Of a stretch of DNA of 64,000 nt, positions 18,773 to 27,476 are shown piece after piece. The translations under genes and the position numbers were made by a program. This DNA comes from Leptospira biflexa serovar Patoc strain 'Patoc 1 (Paris)' (GTDB lineage: Bacteria; Spirochaetota; Leptospiria; Leptospirales; Leptospiraceae), in the NCBI RefSeq assembly GCF_000017685.1, contig NC_010602.1, forward strand, positions 1,319,501 through 1,383,500, given 5' to 3'. Positions within the stretch are counted from its first letter, which is position 1, and every line of letters begins with the position of its first letter. Under the pieces are notes generated by a model. The model had not been told where the DNA came from. It saw only the letters and a program-made list of their open reading frames with translations, and searched no databases.

Positions 18773-20457
18773 GTGGTTTCCTTTTTGATTCGATTGTAAA
18801 ATGTTCCTGTAACGATGAGTGTGATTCCTAAAAACAAACCCGCTAGGATGCGGTATCCAAGGGATAGGTTCCAAAAATCGTACAAATAGAATTTGGCGAC
18901 AACAAGTGCCAGGGAAACAAATCCCGCCACTTTTAAGGATTGGATCTGTTTTTGGAATCCAAAGACTAGAGTGATGAGTCCATAGAAGATCAAACTAATG
19001 GAGTATAAAAAGAGTCTTTTTTCGGGAGCAAATCCTAAATAAATTTCCACAAAGTTTCCTAACAAAAAGTAAGGATAGGCAGAATATAAAAAGAATTTGG
19101 AAAAAGGTGAAAACTTTCTGCTATAAAAATAGGAAAGTAGAAGATACAAACTTCCTGTAAAAAAGATAAAAAACCTTCCGTTGAGAAAAGGGATTTCATT
19201 AAACGAACGATAGGTGAATGCAAAAATATAAAACAAGGCAAAAAACCAAACAGGAAAGGTTGCCAAATACATATAGAGTTGTTTGGAATAGGTGGCAGCC
19301 ATTGTCACAACAAAAGCAAAACTAATGAGGCTAAATGCTAACGTTTTTCCAGTCAGTCCCATTACGATCACACTGATGATCAGTGGTAAACCAAATAGGC
19401 CTATGATATCGTAGAGTTTCTTTTTGTTAGTGGTGAGTGAGTTGTCTTCAATTGATCTTTGGTAGATGGCATAAAAAACAATCAGAACTAAGGTGAGTAA
19501 AAATGGTTTGAGTGTGGGGTAAAAGATTCCAAAAATCCAAAACGCCTGTAAAAATCCAAGTCCTAATGTAAAACCAATGCTTACGAGTGTTAGGATGGGG
19601 TTTTCTTCGATTGTGTTTTTTAAGATTTGGAATTCACGAATCAAAAAGAGGAGATACACGCCTATCTGAAACACCAATGGGAAAAATACCTTGGCTTCAT
19701 TTAAATTCCCATCTGCCCATGCGGCAAAAATGAGATGGTTTGCCAATAGGATGATGAGGGGAACAGCCTTCCAAGGCATTTCCTTTCGGATCCAAAAAAA
19801 TAATGCATTCCAAATGAGTAGATACGTGAATAAAAATGGATAAGAGTTTTGGCCAGTGGAAACTAAAATGGGAGCAAGGAACACTCCTAAACTCGCAAAT
19901 CCAAATAACACTTCACTTTTTTCCGAGTAGGACAATCCAACAGCAGTTAGGCTAAGCAGGATGAGACCCACAAAACAGGTTTCTGTGCCATACAAATCAT
20001 ACCAAACATAACCGGAATAATAGGCTGAAAATAGAACCGCGATTCCGAGACCAAGTAAACTCGGGGAAAGGTAGGGACGAGTTTCTTTTGTTTTATGACC
20101 ATACCATAAAATGGGTAGGGAAGATATAATTCCGATCCAAATGCGCACGGATTCATTGATCCAATACTCTTCAATGGCCAAATAGAAAAACCAAACGGAA
20201 GCAAGGATGAGTGAAAACACACCTAGTTTGACAAATAGATTTTGGCCTATCCATTGGATGAACCAATTGGGACCTTCTTCTAATGATACCGTATCTTTTT
20301 CTTCTATAACGGGTGTTTGTTTTGGTAAACCAAGTGTGACACTAGAAGAAGTGGCCTTTGATTCTCCAAATGAAAGGACTTTTTCTTTTAAGAAAAAAAG
20401 TTCTTTCTCCATGGATTGGATTTTAGATAAAATTTCTTTTTTTTCTTTTTCTTCCAC
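18769..20457 (-). CDS. DUF2339 family polytopic membrane protein
   Basis: 562 residues. A short N-terminal coiled coil (EKKEILSKIQSMEKELFFLKEK) precedes about fourteen hydrophobic segments. The opening GPNWFIQWIGQNLFVKLGVFSLILAS is the hallmark of DUF2339 (the typical form is a W..GxxxxxxxGxxxLxxG segment). The function is unknown; a small-molecule or lipid-linked transport role is often guessed. The first start in frame is GTG 20457; ATG 20412 is an alternative. The gene lies 43 bases downstream of ispG and overlaps the DUF3999 gene by 4 bases, so the two DUF proteins probably work together in the inner membrane. Confidence 0.78.
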   Translation of the reverse strand: MEEKEKKEILSKIQSMEKELFFLKEKVLSFGESKATSSSVTLGLPKQTPVIEEKDTVSLEEGPNWFIQWIGQNLFVKLGVFSLILASVWFFYLAIEEYWINESVRIWIGIISSLPILWYGHKTKETRPYLSPSLLGLGIAVLFSAYYSGYVWYDLYGTETCFVGLILLSLTAVGLSYSEKSEVLFGFASLGVFLAPILVSTGQNSYPFLFTYLLIWNALFFWIRKEMPWKAVPLIILLANHLIFAAWADGNLNEAKVFFPLVFQIGVYLLFLIREFQILKNTIEENPILTLVSIGFTLGLGFLQAFWIFGIFYPTLKPFLLTLVLIVFYAIYQRSIEDNSLTTNKKKLYDIIGLFGLPLIISVIVMGLTGKTLAFSLISFAFVVTMAATYSKQLYMYLATFPVWFFALFYIFAFTYRSFNEIPFLNGRFFIFFTGSLYLLLSYFYSRKFSPFSKFFLYSAYPYFLLGNFVEIYLGFAPEKRLFLYSISLIFYGLITLVFGFQKQIQSLKVAGFVSLALVVAKFYLYDFWNLSLGYRILAGLFLGITLIVTGTFYNRIKKETT

Positions 20458-20500
20458 CTGGATGAGATTACAGATAGAAGAATCGAATGGATACTATTTT

Positions 20501-22528
20501 TTATGCTGGATCGTTCCACATTCCATTTTCACGGATGAGTTCGATGAGTAAATCGGGAGCTTCTGTTTCCGAGACTCCTTTTTTGACAATTTCCTTTCCT
20601 TTGTAGAGGTGAACCTTACCGACCCCGGCCCCCACATAACCAAAATCAGCATCTGCCATCTCACCTGGTCCATTCACAATGCAACCCATGACAGCAATTT
20701 TTACGCCTTTTAAGTGGCCGGTTTTTTCTTTGATTTTTGCCGTTGTGGATTGTAAGTCAAACATCGTCCGCCCACAAGAAGGACAAGAAATGTATTCTGT
20801 TTTGGTCAATCGAAGGCGCGTGGCTTGTAAAATATCAAAACTCAAATGCAAACACTCTTCGGCCTCTCCATCACCAAAAGAAAGTCTGATGACATCTCCA
20901 ATCCCATCGAGTAAACTTCCTCCGGCTTTAATGGAGGCATCATACATCAATTGGTCTTTGTTTTTTGCAGAAACATTCAATACAATAGGGTAATCTGATT
21001 CTTGCAAAAGGCAGGCAAGTTTTCGTAATGAGAGAAGGTCTCCATCACTCACAGAAAATAAAATATTTTCGATTTTTCGTTTTTTACATTCTTTTAAAAC
21101 TACAGTCGCCTGTTCTATGTGAGTGGATGAAAAAGTCCATTCCACCGAACGTTTGTCTTTAGCAAATCGGGACACAAACTGTAAAAGGTCATCCCAAGAT
21201 TCTTCAGACTCTTTCAAAAATAGAGATGGTGAAATTACCCATTTTTGGAATCGGTACAAGTCTTCTGCAAGGGCATCATATTGGTAGAGAAGCTCCTCGG
21301 AAAGTGAAACAGAAACCGGCAAAGGAAAAGAACCTCTTCTTGTCATCGTCCCAAGAGAGAGTAAATCCAATTCGGAATTGATCTGGAAATGCATGAGTTC
21401 AGGAACACGGCCTGATTTGGCGCCCCTTTGGATGAGATGGAGGACTTCTTCTTCGGTTCCCTCGCCAAAAAAAGGAAAACAAGATTCGATTCGCACCGGA
21501 TTTGAGTCTCCGATTTTACTTTCGCCAATCATAAGTTCTTTGGAATAAAAGCGTGAGTATTGGTAAGGGTCTCTGAACTCAGTATAAATGATTTCCCTTT
21601 CTTTTGGGATAGAATTTTCTTTTGTCGTAAGCGATGCAAAAAAGAGATCATTGTATTTGCGGACCAGTTCCTTGGCAACGGGGATTTCATGGATGGCATC
21701 TTCTGTGAGAGACACTCGAACCGTATCACCAAGTCCATCTTCAAGTAAACTTCCAATCCCAATGGCAGACTTAATCCTTCCGTCTTTTCCATCCCCTGCT
21801 TCCGTCACACCTAAATGTAAGGGATAATCCATTCCTAAATCATAAAAACGAGCCACTAACATACGATAGGCTTGGATCATCACTTGGGGATTGGATGCCT
21901 TCATGGAAACAACAATGTCACGATAAGAATTTTTTTCGGCAATCCGAATGAATTCTAAAGCAGACTCCACCATCCCAAGGGGAGTGTCTCCAAATCGGTT
22001 CATGATCCGGTCGGATAAACTTCCATGGTTGGTTCCAATCCGCATCGCCACTCCCAATTCTTTGGCTCGGAGGACTAGGGGAGTGAATACTTCTTCTATC
22101 CTTGCCAGTTCTTCGTGATAGTCATTGTCTGTGTATTCGATGATTTCAAATTTTTTTTTGTCAGCAAAGTTTCCTGGGTTGATTCGCACCTTTTCTACCC
22201 ATTCCACACATTTTAAGGCAACTTGTGGTGTGAAGTGAATGTCTGCCACAAGAGGGACTTTTAATCCGAGTTCTTTCATCTTTTTTCGAATATTGGGCAA
22301 ATTATCTGCGTCGGCTTGGCTGGGAACTGTTAGGCGAACAATCTCTGAACCAGCTCTTTCCAAATCCATAATTTGTTGGATACTTGCATCCGTATCTCTT
22401 GTGTTAGATGTGATCATGGATTGGACACGGATGGGGTTTTTCCCTCCGATTCCAACGTCTCCCACTTTCACTTCCCGAGTGGGACGCCTTCTGTAGAAAA
22501 ATGGTGATTCGTTATATTTGGTGCTCAT
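20501..22528 (-). CDS. ispG: 4-hydroxy-3-methylbut-2-enyl-diphosphate synthase, long form
   Basis: IspG (GcpE) converts methylerythritol cyclodiphosphate to HMBPP in the MEP isoprenoid pathway, using a [4Fe-4S] cluster. The N-terminal TIM barrel is clear (VGIGGKNPIRVQSMITSNT, VPLVADIHFTP, RINPGNFADKK, MRIGTNHGSLSDR). The C-terminal reductase-like domain carries the cluster cysteines in CPSCGRT and GCIVNGPGEMADADFGYVG. Length is 675 residues against about 370 in E. coli. The extra roughly 250 residues lie between barrel and cluster domain (about residues 300-560), as in plant and chlamydial forms. It heads a minus-strand series with DUF2339 and DUF3999. The start is ATG 22528 at the edge of a 140-base divergent intergenic region. 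Confidence 0.95.
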   Translation of the reverse strand: MSTKYNESPFFYRRRPTREVKVGDVGIGGKNPIRVQSMITSNTRDTDASIQQIMDLERAGSEIVRLTVPSQADADNLPNIRKKMKELGLKVPLVADIHFTPQVALKCVEWVEKVRINPGNFADKKKFEIIEYTDNDYHEELARIEEVFTPLVLRAKELGVAMRIGTNHGSLSDRIMNRFGDTPLGMVESALEFIRIAEKNSYRDIVVSMKASNPQVMIQAYRMLVARFYDLGMDYPLHLGVTEAGDGKDGRIKSAIGIGSLLEDGLGDTVRVSLTEDAIHEIPVAKELVRKYNDLFFASLTTKENSIPKEREIIYTEFRDPYQYSRFYSKELMIGESKIGDSNPVRIESCFPFFGEGTEEEVLHLIQRGAKSGRVPELMHFQINSELDLLSLGTMTRRGSFPLPVSVSLSEELLYQYDALAEDLYRFQKWVISPSLFLKESEESWDDLLQFVSRFAKDKRSVEWTFSSTHIEQATVVLKECKKRKIENILFSVSDGDLLSLRKLACLLQESDYPIVLNVSAKNKDQLMYDASIKAGGSLLDGIGDVIRLSFGDGEAEECLHLSFDILQATRLRLTKTEYISCPSCGRTMFDLQSTTAKIKEKTGHLKGVKIAVMGCIVNGPGEMADADFGYVGAGVGKVHLYKGKEIVKKGVSETEAPDLLIELIRENGMWNDPA

Positions 22529-22668
22529 TTGAATCTTATGTTCTCATTATCTAGAAAATTAAATTCGAAATTTTGGGCAAGCAGTATGAAAAAAATCTGA
22601 GACTTTCAATTTCACTCCCTCCCAAACCGAAAATCTATTTAGGAAGAAACCCTGGGCTTTTTTAACCA

Positions 22669-22953
22669 ATGAACACGGAAGTAAAACAAGGATTACAACG
22701 CAAATACCAAGTACAGGTGACTGTGGCAATTTACCGTGAGGGAAATTTGTCCTATAAAAGTGAAATTTTATCCCCTGCCTATTATGATAAAAGACAAGAA
22801 GCTCGCGACCATATCCGTCAAGAAATCCGCGAACGTTTGGCCCATTCCAAATTCTTCCGTTCTACACGTTTGGACTATGATTTAGTTCGATACACGGAAG
22901 AGGGAAGTTGTAATACCTACCTCCGTTATAGCATCCAAGATTCGGACACTTGA
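22669..22953 (+). CDS. Small hypothetical protein
   Basis: 94 residues, soluble and highly charged, with two beta-like segments (QVQVTVAIYREGNLSYKSE and LDYDLVRYTEEGSCNTYL) flanking a basic helix (YDKRQEARDHIRQEIRERL). There is no signal peptide. I do not recognise it. The stop TGA at 22951-22953 overlaps the TTG start of mutY, so the two are translationally coupled and probably share a promoter in the 140-base gap upstream. A link to DNA repair is only suggested by position. Confidence 0.7.
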   Translation: MNTEVKQGLQRKYQVQVTVAIYREGNLSYKSEILSPAYYDKRQEARDHIRQEIRERLAHSKFFRSTRLDYDLVRYTEEGSCNTYLRYSIQDSDT

Positions 22954-24011
22954 ACCCACAAAAGAAACTCCGCGATTGGTATCTTTTACACAAACGGGAT
23001 TTACCTTTTCGTAAAAAGAAACAAGCTTATCCCATTTGGATTTCGGAAGTGATGTTGCAACAAACGAGGGTAGCCGCGATGTTACCTCTCTTTGAAAATT
23101 TTGTAAACCGATTCCCAAACCCAGAAAGCCTTGCAAAAGCGACTGAAGAAGAAGTCCTTTCTTTTTGGAAAGGACTAGGGTATTATAGTCGTGCTCGTAA
23201 TATTAGAAAGGCTGCAATCCAAATTGTCCAACAATACAACGGCTCTTTTCCCAAAGACTTAGATTCTGTATTAAAACTTCCAGGCATTGGTAACTATACA
23301 GCACGTGCGATTTTATCAATCTCCTATGATTTACCTTTGGCAGTTCTAGATGGAAACGTAAAACGTGTTTTGTCACGTTATTATGGTTATACGAAAAATA
23401 TTCTCGGACCTCAAGCGGAGAAAGAATTACAACTGAAGGCAGATGGGTTTTTGAACCTAGACTTTCCTGGAGACCATAACCAAGCGGTGATGGAACTTGG
23501 AGCTACCATCTGTTTGCCAGAGTCTCCCAAATGTTTGGTTTGTCCTTTGATGGATGGCTGTTATGCAAGGATCCATGGAAAAACAAAAGAGATCCCCCTT
23601 CGAGAAAAAAAACAAAAACAAGTGCTCCTAACTGGTGAGATTTGGGTCATCCAACAAAAAAATTTGATCCTTCTCATCAAAGAAAAAAAGAACCGGTTTT
23701 TAAAAGGGATGTTCCATCTCCCCTCTGGTTTTTTAGGTGAAATTCCAAACAGTGATTACGCGCCGTCTCCTTTTTTTCATTCCGTGCAATCGGAATACAA
23801 GGAAACTCCATCCAAAGGAAAGTTCAAACACACGATCACTTATCATAAATTAGAATATTCGGTTCATCTCGTGAATTTAAAAGAACCAAATCAGATCCAA
23901 TCGTTATTAGCTGGAAATGATCTCGAATCCAAATGGGTAGAAGTATCGGATTTAGAATCTGAGTTCCCATCTTCCCTCGCAAAGAAAGTAAAAAAGATTT
24001 TGCTTTACTAA
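22950..24011 (+). CDS. mutY: A/G-specific adenine glycosylase
   Basis: MutY removes adenine mispaired with 8-oxoguanine. The 353-residue protein has the helix-hairpin-helix glycosylase core: SEVMLQQTRV with the catalytic Glu, LPGIGNYTARAIL as the HhH motif, and LDGNVKRVLSRY with the catalytic Asp. The [4Fe-4S] loop cysteines appear in CLPESPKCLVCPLMDGC. A C-terminal NUDIX-like 8-oxoG recognition domain follows (about residues 225-353). The start is TTG 22950, overlapping the previous stop, with the protein opening NPQKKLRDWYLLHKRDLPFR as the family does. The Tyr of the VAAML region is not the usual MutY Tyr, but all other signatures fit. Confidence 0.95.
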   Translation: MNPQKKLRDWYLLHKRDLPFRKKKQAYPIWISEVMLQQTRVAAMLPLFENFVNRFPNPESLAKATEEEVLSFWKGLGYYSRARNIRKAAIQIVQQYNGSFPKDLDSVLKLPGIGNYTARAILSISYDLPLAVLDGNVKRVLSRYYGYTKNILGPQAEKELQLKADGFLNLDFPGDHNQAVMELGATICLPESPKCLVCPLMDGCYARIHGKTKEIPLREKKQKQVLLTGEIWVIQQKNLILLIKEKKNRFLKGMFHLPSGFLGEIPNSDYAPSPFFHSVQSEYKETPSKGKFKHTITYHKLEYSVHLVNLKEPNQIQSLLAGNDLESKWVEVSDLESEFPSSLAKKVKKILLY

Positions 24012-24041
24012 TTCAAAAATACCTCTTACGATTTTTTGGCT

Positions 24042-26747
24042 ATGGCAGAGATCATCATTTGGTTAGAGTTATTCATTTCCAAAATCCCTTTGCCAATCTT
24101 AGAAGTCTGGGGAAGGTTTTCGTTTTTACTCGGTTCGATGATTGCCATTTTTGCCTTTACCGGTTTTACCTTTCGGAATGGAAAACAGTTCCGAATTTCC
24201 AGAGAGGTTTGGACTTGGAACCTCAAAAGTTTTTATTTTTTTCTCATCACCTTTGTTTCCATTTTTGTGACAGGGTATCTTGGTAGTTCCATTGTACTCA
24301 TCCCTGGTGCACAAACCTTAGAAAGCTTAAAAGACTTATCAGTCTTCCTATGTTTGAATTTTTTTGGTTACCCTGCTTTACTCGCCGTTCCCTTTGCCTA
24401 CGGACTTTCTGATTTGATCGAAGGAGTTCCTCCTGAATTTTTATGGGACTGGTTACCTGGATACTTTATCAATCCATCTCTTTTTTGGATCTCTTACCAA
24501 ATGATCGGAAAATCACCAAACTTTCGTAATGTGAGAATTTGGGTGTATTACCTTATCTTTGTTTTTCTATTTTTGTTATTAGAACCATTTTTATGGGGAT
24601 TCCTTTGTTCCAAACAATTTGGCCCGGAAATTTCCTATCATACCATTAGTTCTGCTTTGATTTTTACTACGGGCATCACTTGGATCCTTGCACCTTTGGT
24701 TACGTTTTTACTGTTTCCAATTGTCAAACGTTTTGGATACTTCTGGGCTAAAATTCCATTACAGGTAAAAGAGGTGAGTATCACCGAACCAAGACTCATT
24801 TGGTTATCTTCTTCAGAAAATTTGAATCCAACAGATTCGTTGGCAAATGATCGCACGGGGATTTCATTACAATTATTTATCGTTGCACCGTTTGTATGTT
24901 TGGTTTTGTTTTTGGTGGGGATTACATCCTATGTGACCTTAAAGAATGCGGAATTGTCTGCCTACCAAATGGTAGAAATCTTACACAAACAATGGTCAAA
25001 AAACATCCGATTACAATTAGCCGAATTGGAAACAAACACGGGAGAGATCACTTCCCAAAAAGAGGCACTCTCTCAAATATTAGAAACATCCGTAGTGAAT
25101 CCGCAAGGAAGAATTTTTTTACTCGATTCACAACTATCTCTCATATCCAGCTTATCGAACGAACCAAAATCCTCGCGACTTCTGGAAACCCTACGAGTCG
25201 AATTAAAAAAACAAGCAAGTGATATCCTATACCCCGAAACACGATTGAGTTTTTCTGTTGTCACCAAAAAACCACTTTCCAGAGAAAATTGGAATGCGAA
25301 TGTCTCACGTTATGCGGTCTCCAAAACAAAGGAAACGATTTACCTTGTGACTCTTTTCCCCTATTCGTTTTATCTGAGTGGGGTGTATACGGGGAATAGT
25401 GAGTCAGCGATGGTATTTGCTTGGGCGATTTTACTCAGTTTGATCCTTGCTGTGATGCTTGCCGAACTTGTGACAAGGCCCATTTTGCGATTTTCCAGTG
25501 CTTCCAAGTCATTGGCAAAAGGAGACTGGGACTTTCCTGTGGGCGAAAGTATGATTGCGGAACTACGTGGCCTTTCGGATGCCTTTCGGTTTATGTCGAG
25601 AGAACTTAAGTTCAGTTTTGAAAGGGTGAGTGCAAGCCAAAGGATGGTGATGGAAACAAACACAAATTTAGAAAAAATTGTGAATGATCGCACCTTGGCT
25701 CTTATGGAAAGCAATCGAAACCTACTTGATACCATTGAAACGAAAGAGCGGATCTTACTCGACCTTCACAATACACAAAACCAATTATTACTCAGTGAAA
25801 AATTGGCGGCTCTTGGACAATTTGCCGCAGGGATCACACACGAATTGAATACACCACTTGGTGCCATCTCCTCCAGTGTTCGCGCCATGTCCGAGATTTT
25901 AAAGAAAGATGTCTCAAATCTACCTTTATTTTTAGAAACATTAGACCATGACCAATTAAATGATTTTCAAACCTTACTCATGTTAAGTGTCAATTTTGGA
26001 GATCGAAGCTCAGGTCTTATGAGCCGTGCAGAAAAAAAAGAAAGATTGGCCTTACTCCAATCAAAGAATATCGAATACCCTGATGAGATTTTAGACCATT
26101 TAACATCGATTGGAGTCACAATCTGGGATTCCCAAATTTATGAAATCATCCAAAAACCAGGAGCTCATCTCATCCTTTCAAATGTTGTCACATTGGGAAG
26201 TTTGTATCGATTGGTGTATGTGGTCCAATCAGCTACGGAAAAAGCCTCACATGTGGTGAATGCCCTCAAACATTATCTCTATACAGACCAATTGGTGGGG
26301 GATTCTAACACACAACATGTAAACATTCCTTCCGAACTTGATTCGATTTTGACACTTTACCAAGCCAAAATCAAAAAAGATGTGGAAATCATTAAGAACT
26401 ATTTTACATCTGATTCTTGTTTGGCGGATCGCGATAAACTCAATCAAGTATGGATTAATTTGATCAATAATGCTTTACAAGCAATGGACTATAAGGGTAA
26501 AATCAAAATCTCTGTAACCTCAGAATCAGATTTTATATTAACATCGATTAAGGATAATGGGAAAGGGATCGATCCAGAAATCCAAGATAAGATTTTTTTG
26601 CCATTTTTTACGACAAAAAAACATGGGGAAGGGATCGGGCTTGGGCTTGACATTTGTAAACAAATCGTGGAAAAAATGAATGGAAAAATTGATTTTATTT
26701 CGGATCCTTCTGGAACTGAATTTCGTGTCTACATACCAAGAGTCTAA
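24042..26747 (+). CDS. Membrane sensor histidine kinase
   Basis: About 901 residues. The first 230 hold several membrane helices resembling a MASE-type integral sensor (the FGYPALLAVPFAYGLSDLIEG region). A further helix near 285, an extracytoplasmic segment, a second helix near 460 (MVFAWAILLSLILAVMLAEL) and a HAMP-like linker (RPILRFSSASKSLAKGDWDF) follow. Next comes a coiled coil, an H-box with phosphoaccepting His600 (ITHELNTPLGA), and the ATPase with NLINNALQAM, DNGKGID and GEGIGLGLDICKQI. About 100 extra residues separate the H-box helix from its partner helix (ATEKASHVVNALKHY), which is unusual. TTG 24036 is an alternative start. A cognate response regulator follows 15 bases downstream. 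Confidence 0.92.
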   Translation: MAEIIIWLELFISKIPLPILEVWGRFSFLLGSMIAIFAFTGFTFRNGKQFRISREVWTWNLKSFYFFLITFVSIFVTGYLGSSIVLIPGAQTLESLKDLSVFLCLNFFGYPALLAVPFAYGLSDLIEGVPPEFLWDWLPGYFINPSLFWISYQMIGKSPNFRNVRIWVYYLIFVFLFLLLEPFLWGFLCSKQFGPEISYHTISSALIFTTGITWILAPLVTFLLFPIVKRFGYFWAKIPLQVKEVSITEPRLIWLSSSENLNPTDSLANDRTGISLQLFIVAPFVCLVLFLVGITSYVTLKNAELSAYQMVEILHKQWSKNIRLQLAELETNTGEITSQKEALSQILETSVVNPQGRIFLLDSQLSLISSLSNEPKSSRLLETLRVELKKQASDILYPETRLSFSVVTKKPLSRENWNANVSRYAVSKTKETIYLVTLFPYSFYLSGVYTGNSESAMVFAWAILLSLILAVMLAELVTRPILRFSSASKSLAKGDWDFPVGESMIAELRGLSDAFRFMSRELKFSFERVSASQRMVMETNTNLEKIVNDRTLALMESNRNLLDTIETKERILLDLHNTQNQLLLSEKLAALGQFAAGITHELNTPLGAISSSVRAMSEILKKDVSNLPLFLETLDHDQLNDFQTLLMLSVNFGDRSSGLMSRAEKKERLALLQSKNIEYPDEILDHLTSIGVTIWDSQIYEIIQKPGAHLILSNVVTLGSLYRLVYVVQSATEKASHVVNALKHYLYTDQLVGDSNTQHVNIPSELDSILTLYQAKIKKDVEIIKNYFTSDSCLADRDKLNQVWINLINNALQAMDYKGKIKISVTSESDFILTSIKDNGKGIDPEIQDKIFLPFFTTKKHGEGIGLGLDICKQIVEKMNGKIDFISDPSGTEFRVYIPRV

Positions 26748-26762
26748 AGAAGGGGAAAACGT

Positions 26763-27179
26763 TTGAATTTATCACAGATCAAAAATGAGAAAAATGCCAT
26801 TCTATGTGTTGATGACGAACCCATCTTACTTCTTTCTCTCGTACAAGAACTAAAACGAGAAATTGGAGGCAGTTACACTTATGAAACTGCCCAAAACCCA
26901 GAAGAAGCAATGGAAGTGATCGATGATCTCTGCCAATCAGGAGTGGAAGTCATCCTGATTTTGTCCGATTGGCTCATGCCAGGCATGCGTGGGGATGAAT
27001 TTCTCATCAAAGTCCACCAAAAATACCCTCATATCAAGTCCATTTTGATTTCGGGTCATGCCGATCGGGACGCCATCAACCGCGTCAAAGAAGAAGCCAA
27101 AACCTACGCCATTTTTTCCAAACCTTGGAACACCAAGGAACTTTTGGATGCAGTTCGTTTCTGTTGCAATTTGACCTAA
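26763..27179 (+). CDS. Response regulator, receiver domain only
   Basis: 138 residues forming a single receiver domain with no output domain. The acidic pair is at residues 17-18 (CVDDEP), the phosphoacceptor Asp69 is in [12 protein letters not shown], Ser97 in LISGHA, and Lys120 in FSKPW. The start is TTG 26763, preceded by AGGGG at good spacing. Lying directly after the histidine kinase gene, it is most likely phosphorylated by that kinase and then signals by protein contact, or passes phosphate on, as CheY-like and Spo0F-like proteins do. A small T-loop hairpin follows the stop. Confidence 0.92.
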   Translation: MNLSQIKNEKNAILCVDDEPILLLSLVQELKREIGGSYTYETAQNPEEAMEVIDDLCQSGVEVILILSDWLMPGMRGDEFLIKVHQKYPHIKSILISGHADRDAINRVKEEAKTYAIFSKPWNTKELLDAVRFCCNLT

Positions 27180-27197
27180 GTCCATTTTTTTGGACTT
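27178..27197 (+). other. Short palindrome with T6 loop
   Basis: AAGTCCA (27178-27184) and TGGACTT (27191-27197) flank six T residues. The hairpin begins inside the response-regulator stop codon and ends 4 bases before the GTG start of the Smr-domain gene. It has no T-tract after it, so it is not a standard terminator. It could modulate translation of the downstream gene. Confidence 0.4.
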
Positions 27198-27200
27198 AAG

Positions 27201-27476
27201 GTGCGTACCATCTACATCCGCAAACTCCGATTCGAAGAAGCTCGGATCAAACTCGAAAGGGAACTCCATGATGCCTTTATGGATGGGGAAACCTATGTCG
27301 AAATCCTTCATGGAATCGGGGAAGGTGTATTACGCCGGATGGCGATTGACTACGTAACCACTTGTGGGTTTCTGAAACTAGTGGAATCTGATCCTATGTT
27401 TCGACAAAATCCTGGGAGTACCCTTGTGGAAATCCTTGCTCCTTCTAAAGAATACATCAACCGATTGAAAGCATGA
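27201..27476 (+). CDS. Smr-domain protein
   Basis: 91 residues matching a stand-alone Smr (small MutS-related) domain. The opening TIYIRKLRFEEARIKLERELHDAF corresponds to the family LHGLTVEEAL-type helix, although the usual DLHG is replaced by YIRK. The core ETYVEILHGIGEGVLRRMAIDYV corresponds to the HGxGxGxLR motif. Smr domains bind branched nucleic acid, and some nick it. GTG 27201 is the only convincing start. The last four bases overlap the cimA start, which implies coupling. It lies between a two-component system and a biosynthetic gene, and its role is unclear. Confidence 0.82.
   Translation: MRTIYIRKLRFEEARIKLERELHDAFMDGETYVEILHGIGEGVLRRMAIDYVTTCGFLKLVESDPMFRQNPGSTLVEILAPSKEYINRLKA

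Noticed and set aside
27178..27197. Rho-independent terminator after the response regulator
   Set aside because: The T residues are in the loop, not after the stem, and the Smr gene begins 4 bases later, so termination here is unlikely.
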